A DNA stretch of 5,971 bases from Bacillota bacterium (lineage in GTDB: Bacteria > Bacillota > Clostridia > Lachnospirales > Lachnospiraceae): the NCBI GenBank assembly GCA_023435505.1, contig JAEYRR010000364.1, positions 1 to 5,971 on the forward strand, in the 5' to 3' direction. The position numbers and the translations under genes are program-made. This document shows, one piece after another, positions 1 through 5,744 of the stretch. The notes under the pieces are model-generated. The model did no database searches. It was not told the origin of the DNA and saw only the letters and a program-made list of their open reading frames with translations. The stretch's first letter is position 1. Every line of letters begins with the position of its first letter.

Positions 1-25
1 ACATTTTTGTCTCTACATGCAAATT

Positions 26-976
26 TCATTTTTTTTTATAAACGTGAGGACCATAGCCCTCTAACACATAGGGCAGGATGACAGAATTGGCTAAACCATG
101 GGGTGTATGATAACGGCCTCCCAAAGAATGGGCAATGGCATGTACATAACCCACATAGGATACGGTGAAAGCACTTCCTGCAAGATAGGCTGCCTGAAGC
201 ATTGCTCTTCTGGCCTTTATATTACCTGGCTTTTCATAAGCGGCAGGCAGATTCTCAAAGATTAATTTAATGGCTTCTATCGCTTGCTTTCTGGTCTTTT
301 TTGTAGTGGAACGGCCGATGTAGGCTTCCACTGCATGAGTCAAAGCATCTAATCCGGTAGTTGCCGTAAGACTTTTTGGTAAGCCTACTGTTAACTCCGG
401 TGCAAGTAACGCATAGTGTGGAATCAATGGGAAATCATTAATGGGATACTTTCTGCTGGTCTTCTCATCTGTAATAACAGCTGTCACAGTTGTCTCACTT
501 CCAGTACCGGCCGTAGTTGGTACTGCTATCAGTAAGGGTAGCTTTCTATGTATCTTAAGGATTCCCTTCATCCCATGAATGCTCTGCTTAGGTTTCACAA
601 TCCTTGCCCCGGCTGCTTTGGCACAGTCCATGGCAGAACCACCACCTACTGCTAATATGGCTTGACAATGATTCTCCAGATACATAGTTCTAGCTGCTTC
701 TACATTTTCAATGGTGGGATTTGCTACCGTATCATCAAAAATAAAAAGTCTAACATCGGCTTTTTGACAAGCCTCTTCAAATGGTATTGTAAGCCCCAGG
801 TTACGGATTCCCTTATCCGTTACCAGTAACAGACGTCTTATGCTCTTTTCTTTTAATAACTTTGGAATCTCTTCTATACTGTCTATAATAACAGGTTCTC
901 GGTACGGAAGCAATGGTATGGCTAGTCGGAACCCTCCTTGAAATACTCTACAATACACCTTTTTTAAACAATTCAT
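26..976 (-). CDS. Iron-containing alcohol dehydrogenase, C-terminus cut short at an A9 run
   Basis: Predicted cytoplasmic group III (Fe-dependent) alcohol dehydrogenase, interconverting an alcohol and an aldehyde or ketone with NAD(P)H. The N-terminal Rossmann-like half carries GGGSAMDCAK (residues 111-120), which binds the dinucleotide phosphates, and PTTAGTGSE (153-161). The helical metal domain supplies the expected ligands with FucO-like spacing: D210 and H214 (GLDALTHAVEAY), H279 (VHAIAHSLGG) and H293 (TPHG). The start is supported by AGGAGG (983-988) six bases upstream and by the family-like opening MNCLKKVYCRVFQ. At 316 residues it is about 65-75 short of the usual roughly 385; the frame ends YKKK-stop exactly in a run of nine A's, so it is probably frameshifted or holds a sequence error. 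It is divergent from a MerR gene and preceded by a MerR-type promoter, so it is probably that regulator's target. The substrate cannot be read from the sequence. Confidence 0.9.
   Translation of the reverse strand: MNCLKKVYCRVFQGGFRLAIPLLPYREPVIIDSIEEIPKLLKEKSIRRLLLVTDKGIRNLGLTIPFEEACQKADVRLFIFDDTVANPTIENVEAARTMYLENHCQAILAVGGGSAMDCAKAAGARIVKPKQSIHGMKGILKIHRKLPLLIAVPTTAGTGSETTVTAVITDEKTSRKYPINDFPLIPHYALLAPELTVGLPKSLTATTGLDALTHAVEAYIGRSTTKKTRKQAIEAIKLIFENLPAAYEKPGNIKARRAMLQAAYLAGSAFTVSYVGYVHAIAHSLGGRYHTPHGLANSVILPYVLEGYGPHVYKKK
29..37 (-). other. A9 homopolymer at the dehydrogenase frame break
   Basis: Nine consecutive T's on the plus strand (nine A's in the mRNA) encode the last three lysines, and a TGA (26-28) follows at once. 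With one more A, or a -1 slip on the run, the frame stays open to the window edge and reads M-K-F-A-C-R-D-K-N-V. With one fewer A it meets TAG after Y-K-K-N-E-I-C-M. This could be a real frameshift mutation, a homopolymer sequencing error, or a site of polymerase or ribosome slippage. Only 25 bases lie beyond it here, so the choice cannot be made from this window. Confidence 0.7.
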
Positions 977-1005
977 GTTCTTCCTCCTTTATCTTTATAA
1001 TTCCA

Positions 1006-1034
1006 TTGATTTCCATTTTCATCAGAGGTATTAT
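1006..1034 (+). promoter_or_regulatory. Predicted promoter of the MerR-family gene
   Basis: TTGATT (1006-1011) and TATTAT (1029-1034) are separated by 17 bases and match the sigma-70 boxes at four and five of six positions. Transcription would start near 1041, inside the MerR operator dyad. The -10 overlaps the minus-strand TATAAT of the dehydrogenase (1030-1035) almost completely, so the two promoters probably compete for RNA polymerase. Confidence 0.55.
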
Positions 1035-1060
1035 AAAGGTGGGGGTTACCCCCAAGTCAA
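1030..1060 (-). promoter_or_regulatory. MerR-type promoter for the alcohol dehydrogenase (19-bp spacer)
   Basis: On the minus strand TTGACT (1055-1060) is followed after exactly 19 bases by TATAAT (1030-1035). The -10 is perfect and the -35 matches five of six. A spacer two bases longer than the sigma-70 optimum is the hallmark of promoters activated by MerR-family proteins, which untwist the spacer DNA. The expected start of transcription is near 1023, giving a leader of about 46 bases before the ATG at 976. The regulator is encoded divergently next door, which supports the assignment. Confidence 0.8.
1040..1054. promoter_or_regulatory. Predicted MerR operator, 15-bp dyad
   Basis: TGGGGGT-T-ACCCCCA is a perfect inverted repeat with 7-base arms around one central base (1047). 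It lies wholly inside the 19-bp spacer of the dehydrogenase promoter, where MerR-family dimers bind. It is also just downstream of the regulator's own predicted -10 (1029-1034), so one bound dimer could activate the dehydrogenase and block the regulator's transcription. Binding is inferred from position and symmetry. Confidence 0.75.
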
Positions 1061-1075
1061 GAGGAGGGTTACTGT

Positions 1076-1894
1076 ATGTCTGTATCAAATGAGTTTTGTA
1101 TCACATCCGGCGGCTTTGCCAAGCTCTGTAACACTACAAGAGATACCTTGCGTTACTATGAGAAGGAAGGTATACTGGTTCCACATAAAGACCCGGAAAC
1201 TAACTATAGATACTATAGTTATGCCCAAATTACCTCCTTTTATTTTATAGCTACCTTTCGGAGCCTGGGCTGTCCTGTATCAGAGATTCGCTCCTTTCTT
1301 GAGGCACAGACACCAGATGCTTTTGCCCCCTTTATCAACAAACAATACGACGCTCTCCTTGAACTACAAAAACAGTTAGAAAATAAAATTGCCTCTTTAT
1401 CCATGGCTCTACTGATTGTAGACAAGATGCGTTCCTGCCCAAAAGCTGAGCCTATTCTCTCCACTCTTCCAAAATCTCTTCGTTTTCGCAGCACTAAGAT
1501 TAAGGGGAATGCCTACCATGCAAGAGATCTGCTGGAAGAGCTGAAACGGCATATCCTATACTGTAGCAAAGACAACAGAACTAACACATTTCCTATTGGA
1601 GTAGCCATTTCCCTAGAGAGTTTTCAAAGGGAGTGCTATCGCTACGACCATCTAGTTAGCTTTACAAAAAGCAAGGGTGAAGGTACTACTACTTTGCCAA
1701 CGGAGCAGATTCTTTGCTCCGTGTATCAAAGCCAATCATCGGATATTGTCTTTTTATACAAAGAGATGTCGGAGTATGCTGCACAACACGGACTGACTAT
1801 GTGCTCCGATGTATACAGCATCAGCCTGGTGGATGTTGTATATCCCAATGACTCCCATCAGTATCTTAAATTTATCTTTGTATGTGTAAAATAA
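1076..1894 (+). CDS. MerR-family transcriptional regulator, BmrR-like with C-terminal effector domain
   Basis: Predicted cytoplasmic dimeric DNA-binding protein. The winged helix-turn-helix spans about residues 9-77: FAKLCNTTRDTLRYYEKEGIL is the recognition unit and wing entry, NYRYYSYAQI the wing, and FRSLGCPVSEIRSFL the following helix. A heptad-like stretch at about 88-117 (YDALLELQKQLENKIASL) should form the antiparallel dimer coiled coil. Residues from about 135 to 272 resemble in layout the GyrI-like ligand-binding domain of BmrR-type regulators, but the match is weak and the ligand unknown. At 272 residues it is much longer than one-domain sensors such as NmlR/AdhR, which argues for a small-molecule rather than a thiol-based signal, although cysteines (8, 18, 66, 121) are present. 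AGGAGG (1062-1067) lies eight bases before the ATG. It is divergent from the alcohol dehydrogenase, and the intervening 19-bp-spacer promoter makes it the likely activator of that gene and its own repressor. Confidence 0.92.
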   Translation: MSVSNEFCITSGGFAKLCNTTRDTLRYYEKEGILVPHKDPETNYRYYSYAQITSFYFIATFRSLGCPVSEIRSFLEAQTPDAFAPFINKQYDALLELQKQLENKIASLSMALLIVDKMRSCPKAEPILSTLPKSLRFRSTKIKGNAYHARDLLEELKRHILYCSKDNRTNTFPIGVAISLESFQRECYRYDHLVSFTKSKGEGTTTLPTEQILCSVYQSQSSDIVFLYKEMSEYAAQHGLTMCSDVYSISLVDVVYPNDSHQYLKFIFVCVK

Positions 1895-1944
1895 TGACTA
1901 CCCATAGCAGGTAACTCTAATGCCCTCAAGAGGCTGATGCACAT

Positions 1945-1977
1945 AAAAAAAGGGATTGCACTTTACTGGCAATCCCT
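1945..1977 (-). terminator. Rho-independent terminator ending the minus-strand block
   Basis: The arms AGGGATTGC (1951-1959) and GCAATCCCT (1969-1977) form a perfect 9-bp stem with a 9-base loop. Read on the minus strand, the stem runs straight into a T-tract (complement of 1945-1951), 9 bases after the quinone reductase stop codon. Read on the plus strand it is followed by the poorer tract CTTCTTTG, so it may also stop transcripts of the MerR gene ending at 1894. It sits between two convergent genes, where a two-way terminator is expected. Confidence 0.85.
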
Positions 1978-1986
1978 CTTCTTTGT

Positions 1987-2580
1987 CTAGAATTCTCTTC
2001 CGATCTCATAACTTTGTTCTAAAAACTTCACCATATGCTCTTCCCTAGAGCCTTCATTATCATATCCACGGGTCATCTCATCAAACACAACCATTCGTTT
2101 AACTTCTGCCCTTGTATTGATACGGTCCAATAACATAACCGTCTCCATGGCCTTAACTTCCTCCTGACGGACAGAATCCTTTAAGCTACCTCCCATGGTC
2201 ACCAAAAACATGGCCTTCTTAAAAGCAGGAAGACTTGGTGCCTCCCCATAAGCAAAACCATAGGTCCAGACTCTCTGGAACCAACCCACTAGCTTCGCTG
2301 GAGCTTCCGTCCAGAACACAGGGTAGAGAAAGGCTATAGCGTCTGCCTCCACACATTTTCTCTGTTCCATAAGGACATCTTCCGGAAGGGGCAGGTCCTC
2401 TCGATAAAAGGCCTCTCTCATATATTCCTGCTCCGTAAAGGTCTCCTTAAAGTCCATGGCATACAGATCTGAGATGATATAACTATGACCGGCATCCGTA
2501 AGACCAGCAAGGAACTTTTCCTTTGCCAGATAAGTAAAGCTGTTGTTGCTTGGGTGGGCATATACAACAAAAACCTTCAT
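1987..2580 (-). CDS. Flavodoxin-fold NAD(P)H:quinone oxidoreductase (NQO/KefF/MdaB-like)
   Basis: Predicted soluble FMN or FAD enzyme transferring two electrons from NAD(P)H to quinones or similar electrophiles. The family signature starts at the N-terminus: beta-strand MKVFVVYAHP followed by SNNSF (residues 11-15), the flavin phosphate loop. Residues 86-112 (YPVFWTEAPAKLVGWFQRVW, then TYGFAYG) form the characteristic flavin and quinone site, and TMGGS (128-132) is the second flavin-contacting loop. At 197 residues it is full length for the Flavodoxin_2 family. It is the last gene of the minus-strand block. Its AGGAGG (2587-2592) shares bases with the TAG stop (2591-2593) of the gene before it, so translation is probably coupled. 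KefF-type relatives partner with potassium efflux systems, but no such partner is present. The physiological substrate is not determinable. Confidence 0.9.
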   Translation of the reverse strand: MKVFVVYAHPSNNSFTYLAKEKFLAGLTDAGHSYIISDLYAMDFKETFTEQEYMREAFYREDLPLPEDVLMEQRKCVEADAIAFLYPVFWTEAPAKLVGWFQRVWTYGFAYGEAPSLPAFKKAMFLVTMGGSLKDSVRQEEVKAMETVMLLDRINTRAEVKRMVVFDEMTRGYDNEGSREEHMVKFLEQSYEIGREF

Positions 2581-2584
2581 ATTT

Positions 2585-2593
2585 CTCCTCCTA
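2585..2593 (-). promoter_or_regulatory. Ribosome binding site overlapping the upstream stop codon
   Basis: TAGGAGGAG on the minus strand contains both the TAG stop of the membrane protein gene (2591-2593) and the Shine-Dalgarno sequence of the quinone reductase gene, six bases before its ATG. This arrangement commonly gives translational coupling, and it shows that the two genes share a transcript. Confidence 0.75.
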
Positions 2594-3496
2594 ATGAGTG
2601 TTCTTAATCCAATCTCTCAGTTGATCAAAAGCTTCTTTTGTCTTTTGCTCCGTCTCCAGATTAAATAAGATTGTATCTTTATCCGTGGTAACCTCTATGA
2701 CATAATCATTGTGAAGATATACATAGACCTCACAGGAACCAATCCCGGTAACATGGAACGTTCCAAAATTAAACTTTCCTCCATTATAGCCATTCTTTTT
2801 TGACATGGAAGGACGATGCTCTAATAAAGTAATGTCTTTGACCACACTGATTGAGAATGTTTCTCCCATATCGGCTGCTTCAATTAAGATCATATCGTCC
2901 TGTCTTTCCATTGTAACTTCTGCCAGATCAAATCTAAGCATAAAGGCAGCAATTCCAAAGACAACTATCGCAATAACTGCTATAATCACATAATTCCACT
3001 TACTGCTGGCGTTTAACTCAGCACCATATCCAACTCTTTTATTTTGCAGACCTACCTTTTTGTTCGGATTTTTCTTACCCTTCAACCAGTAGATATCCTC
3101 ATCATCTGTCAGACCTGCCTCCTGCTCTGCTGTCGTAAGGTCTAACCACCCATTTTCCTTTTTAAGCCCATATAGCTTCCAAGCATGGTGTTTCAGTAGC
3201 TTATTATGTAGAAACATTTGAAGAGCAAACCATACAAATAGGTAAACAATTAGAAGAGAAATAAAGTCCTCCATGAAATAGATTGGCCAAATGGTACAAA
3301 ATCCAGCTAAGTGGATGATTCTCTTTTTTACCGTATACTGATGGAGAATCTCCTTAACCTCTTCAGACGCCTTAGCTCTAGAGGGAAGAACGATTCCAAG
3401 GGTATAGCTACCGTTATTGATTGCTCCTTCTCCATATGTAAGTACCAATGCTAACCACATGAAAATCGTAACGATATAAACGATAATCAAAAACAT
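2591..3496 (-). CDS. Membrane protein with DUF5808-like segment and PH-like C-terminal domain
   Basis: Function unknown. The 301-residue chain has a hydrophobic N-terminal segment (about 2-20), two more at about 61-75 and 78-97, and a fourth at about 168-187. Between the third and fourth lies a cytoplasmic-type stretch (130-165) with DDEDIYW, KNPNKKVG, NKRVGYG and a following N. That is the spaced pattern of the DUF5808 motif found next to SdpI/DUF1648-type membrane proteins of Firmicutes. The C-terminal part (about 200-300) is beta-rich and ends in a helix (KEAFDQLRDWI). Its pattern of basic PSMSKKNGYNGGKFNFGTF followed by Y-V-IEVTTD and TILFN resembles the bacterial PH-like domain in such proteins. 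AGGAG (3504-3508) lies seven bases before the ATG. It shares an operon with the downstream quinone reductase. A role in sensing envelope state or as a transport accessory is conceivable, but nothing here shows it. Domain names are recalled by eye. Confidence 0.85.
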   Translation of the reverse strand: MFLIIVYIVTIFMWLALVLTYGEGAINNGSYTLGIVLPSRAKASEEVKEILHQYTVKKRIIHLAGFCTIWPIYFMEDFISLLIVYLFVWFALQMFLHNKLLKHHAWKLYGLKKENGWLDLTTAEQEAGLTDDEDIYWLKGKKNPNKKVGLQNKRVGYGAELNASSKWNYVIIAVIAIVVFGIAAFMLRFDLAEVTMERQDDMILIEAADMGETFSISVVKDITLLEHRPSMSKKNGYNGGKFNFGTFHVTGIGSCEVYVYLHNDYVIEVTTDKDTILFNLETEQKTKEAFDQLRDWIKNTH

Positions 3497-3541
3497 ATAT
3501 ACTCTCCTCCCATCCTCTTATATACTCCCTAACCTATTATC

Positions 3542-4426
3542 TCAGGACCCATACTCCGAGGCAAAGGTTGCCCCCAAAATCATGACTGCTCCAAGGATTC
3601 CTGTAATGTCTAAGCTTTCCCGAAGGATCACAGCAGATAACAGTATCGCCACAACAGGGTCAATATAGCTGAAAATAGCTACTGTCTGAGCTTTTAGTTC
3701 TCTCATGGAGCCAAAATACAGGGCATAGGCCATGCCGGTATGTAGTACCCCTACGATTAAAAGAAGAATGATTACCTTTGGAGGTAGAGAACCTAATTCT
3801 ATAGACTGTGTAACTAGCGTGTATGGCAAAAGTACGATAGCGGAAACCCCTAACTGCATCACTGTTCTATCATAGGCAGCGATATCCTTAAGCTTTTTAT
3901 TTAATACGATTACTGTAGCATAAAAAGTGGCCGCACCTAGTCCAAATAAGATTCCCTTTATCTCTGCAAGGCCACTTACGCCTGTCTCTAAAACACCGGA
4001 GACAAATACCATTCCTCCTACGGCTACTACTACACAGAGTAGCTTCTTTTTTGTCAATCTCTCCCGTAACAGGAAAGGCGAAACTAAAATGACAATAACC
4101 GGCGCCAGATAATAACAGAGAGTGGCAGTTGCCACTGTGGTGTATCGATAGGCTTCAAATAATAGAATCCAGTTGACTCCAATGGCTGCACCAGAGAGAA
4201 TGAGAAGACTCAGATTCTTTCTTATTGCTAAAACCGAAATTTTCTTTTTGGTGACAGTCATCACTAGTAATAAAAAAAGTACACCTATAAATCCCCTTAC
4301 CAAAGCCAATACACTGGATGGAAGGGAAATATAGCGTACAAAAATTCCGATGGTTCCGAAGATTACCATGGATGTCGTTAATTTTAGTTTTGCAGTACCA
4401 GTCTTACCCATATTAGTTACCAACAT
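3542..4426 (-). CDS. EamA/DMT-superfamily permease
   Basis: Predicted inner-membrane carrier with about ten transmembrane helices in two EamA repeats (about residues 17-143 and 157-288). Paired features mark the repeats: YYLAPVIVILVSPFLLRERLT in the first and SYIDPVVAILLSAVILRESL in the second, the usual end-of-repeat signature of drug/metabolite transporters, which often export amino acids or other metabolites. The length (294) is normal and the substrate cannot be predicted. The start is uncertain. The ATG at 4424-4426 has AAAAGGA directly against it, too close for a usual binding site, and an in-frame TAG just upstream (4439-4441) bars a longer form. The next ATG, at residue 6 (4409-4411), would begin MGKTGTAKLK, a natural opening for the family, but then the same purine tract is too far away. 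An inverted repeat lies upstream at 4448-4463. The 45-base gap to the next minus-strand gene has no terminator, so read-through is likely. Confidence 0.92.
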   Translation of the reverse strand: MLVTNMGKTGTAKLKLTTSMVIFGTIGIFVRYISLPSSVLALVRGFIGVLFLLLVMTVTKKKISVLAIRKNLSLLILSGAAIGVNWILLFEAYRYTTVATATLCYYLAPVIVILVSPFLLRERLTKKKLLCVVVAVGGMVFVSGVLETGVSGLAEIKGILFGLGAATFYATVIVLNKKLKDIAAYDRTVMQLGVSAIVLLPYTLVTQSIELGSLPPKVIILLLIVGVLHTGMAYALYFGSMRELKAQTVAIFSYIDPVVAILLSAVILRESLDITGILGAVMILGATFASEYGS

Positions 4427-4447
4427 TCCTTTTACATTCTATTTTAA

Positions 4448-4463
4448 TGGTACTATTGTACCA
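4448..4463. promoter_or_regulatory. Inverted repeat TGGTAC-N4-GTACCA upstream of the EamA gene
   Basis: A perfect repeat with 6-base arms and a 4-base centre lies 21 bases before the annotated EamA start. On the minus strand it contains TACAAT, a possible -10 with only a poor -35 in front. The symmetry and position suit a dimeric repressor site. As an RNA hairpin it would be short, and the T-run lies before the stem rather than after it in the direction of the genes, so it is not a terminator of the MFS gene. No regulator gene is present to assign to it. Confidence 0.45.
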
Positions 4464-4514
4464 AAAAAATATGTAGAAATATAGTATATATGAAAATTTA
4501 TGGTTATCACTGGA

Positions 4515-5711
4515 CTACCCCTTATGGGCACTCTTTTTTAATATGGTGATTGCAACAAGCAAAAGTACCGGAAATGCAATGGCAACTAACAGTCCGGTCT
4601 TTAACTGTCCATGAAAGAGTCCTGATACAAACCCTACAGCCGTAGGACCACCGGAACACCCAAGGTCACCAGCTAGGGCAAATAAAGCAAACATACTGGT
4701 TCCACCTGTAGGAAAGCGTTTGGCTGCCAAACTAAAGGTCCCCGGCCACAGAATACCGACGGAGATTCCGCATAGTGCACATCCCACTAAAGAAAGGAAC
4801 GGCCAAGGCGAGAGACAGGCCACCAAATAACTAATGATGCAGAGGATACCACTGGTTGCCATGGCTGCTACCAAATCAATCCTAGTGCTGAGTCTTGCAT
4901 AGAATACTCGGGCAATTCCCATCATAACAGCAAAGAGACATGGACCTGCCAGGTCTCCTACTGCCTTGGTAACACCCAGACCACTTTCTGCAAAGGCAGA
5001 TGCCCACTGGCTCATGGCAAGCTCACTGGCTCCAGCACACACCATAAGCAGAATAAATACCCAGAAGATCTTCTTCCTTGCCAAGGTAGTAAGAGGCATT
5101 CCCTCTCCCTCCTCAACCAAGGTACGCATCGGTACTCTGGTGAAATAGATCGCATTGAGAAATGGGATCACCGCCCAGCCACAGGCTACGATTCTCCAAT
5201 GTGACAAGCCACCTATGGCAAAAAATATCGTCGATACCAAAATTACGAGTACGGATCCCCAGCAATAAAAGGAGTGCAAAAGGCTCATGGACCCAGCTTT
5301 ATTTTCTGTTGGGCAGGCTTCCACGATGGGACTGATGAGTACCTCAATCAAGCCACCACCAATGGCATATAGAACCACAGCTGTCAATATCCCGGCATAG
5401 GGATTAGCAAATAGACCTGGAAAGATTCCAAGACCTGCTAAGCCTACCGCTGCAAATATATGAGCGGCTACAATACCCACACGGTAGCCAATCTTATCGA
5501 TAAACTTTGCAGACAGCAAGTCCACTAACAGTTGCACCATAAAGTTGATGGTAATTAGTAACGTAATTCGTTCCAATGGAATCTTATAGGTTGACTGTAA
5601 GGTCAAAAATAGCAGTGGAGCAAAATTATTAACAATAGCCTGCGTAATATAACCCAAATAGCTTGCTCGTAACGTATGTTTATAATTCCCTAGCGGATTA
5701 TGATTCTTCAT
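4515..5711 (-). CDS. Major facilitator superfamily transporter, FucP-like
   Basis: Predicted 12-helix inner-membrane secondary transporter. Hydrophobic segments run through the whole 398 residues with a hydrophilic central loop at about 192-214 (PMRTLVEEGEGMP). After helix 2 comes AKFIDKIGYRVG (68-79), the degenerate MFS motif A between helices 2 and 3. Features such as GGGLIEVLISPIVEACP (118-134), HSFYCWGS (146-153) and GASELAMSQWAS (227-238) resemble the fucose permease-like group (COG0738), many members of which carry sugars, but the actual substrate is open. GGAGGG (5715-5720) lies only three to four bases before the ATG, a little tight, and a perfect 14-base palindrome abuts it. The gene starts 33 bases after the dCTP deaminase-like gene and could be read from it. 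No clear terminator separates it from the EamA gene 88 bases on. Confidence 0.92.
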   Translation of the reverse strand: MKNHNPLGNYKHTLRASYLGYITQAIVNNFAPLLFLTLQSTYKIPLERITLLITINFMVQLLVDLLSAKFIDKIGYRVGIVAAHIFAAVGLAGLGIFPGLFANPYAGILTAVVLYAIGGGLIEVLISPIVEACPTENKAGSMSLLHSFYCWGSVLVILVSTIFFAIGGLSHWRIVACGWAVIPFLNAIYFTRVPMRTLVEEGEGMPLTTLARKKIFWVFILLMVCAGASELAMSQWASAFAESGLGVTKAVGDLAGPCLFAVMMGIARVFYARLSTRIDLVAAMATSGILCIISYLVACLSPWPFLSLVGCALCGISVGILWPGTFSLAAKRFPTGGTSMFALFALAGDLGCSGGPTAVGFVSGLFHGQLKTGLLVAIAFPVLLLVAITILKKSAHKG

Positions 5712-5720
5712 AGGCCCTCC

Positions 5721-5734
5721 ATCGTTTAAACGAT
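5721..5734. promoter_or_regulatory. 14-bp perfect palindrome ATCGTTTAAACGAT before the MFS gene
   Basis: The palindrome has no spacer and touches the Shine-Dalgarno sequence of the MFS gene. A TACAAT on the minus strand (5747-5752) could be a -10, placing the transcript start near 5740 and the palindrome a few bases downstream, a classic repressor position. That -10 has no good -35 and lies in the last codons of the upstream gene, so the promoter is weakly supported. As RNA it could form a 5-bp stem with a UUAA loop beside the ribosome binding site. The site type resembles LacI-like operators in being a short spacerless dyad, but that is inference. Confidence 0.45.
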
Positions 5735-5744
5735 CTATATGCTC

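Noticed and set aside
954..1022. A small open frame in the dehydrogenase leader starting MKMEINGI and overlapping the dehydrogenase start out of frame.
   Set aside because: It has no ribosome binding site and its start lies at the predicted transcript 5' end; a chance frame in A-rich leader DNA is more likely than a regulatory peptide.
975..1250. A 91-codon plus-strand open frame crossing the regulatory gap into the MerR gene.
   Set aside because: It runs through the promoter and operator, has no ribosome binding site and is in the wrong frame relative to the clear MerR protein.
1240..1494. An 84-codon minus-strand open frame inside the MerR gene.
   Set aside because: It lies wholly opposite a well-supported gene, has low-complexity basic composition and matches no family I recognise.
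1921..1940. A possible small hairpin around CTCAAGAG after the MerR gene.
   Set aside because: The stem is short with a bulge and has no T-tract; the strong hairpin at 1951-1977 explains termination better.
4464..4514. A possible terminator between the MFS and EamA genes, because of the A-rich run and AT-rich repeats.
   Set aside because: The only complementarity is weak AT pairing around TATATACTATA with no GC-rich stem ahead of the T-run on the minus strand.
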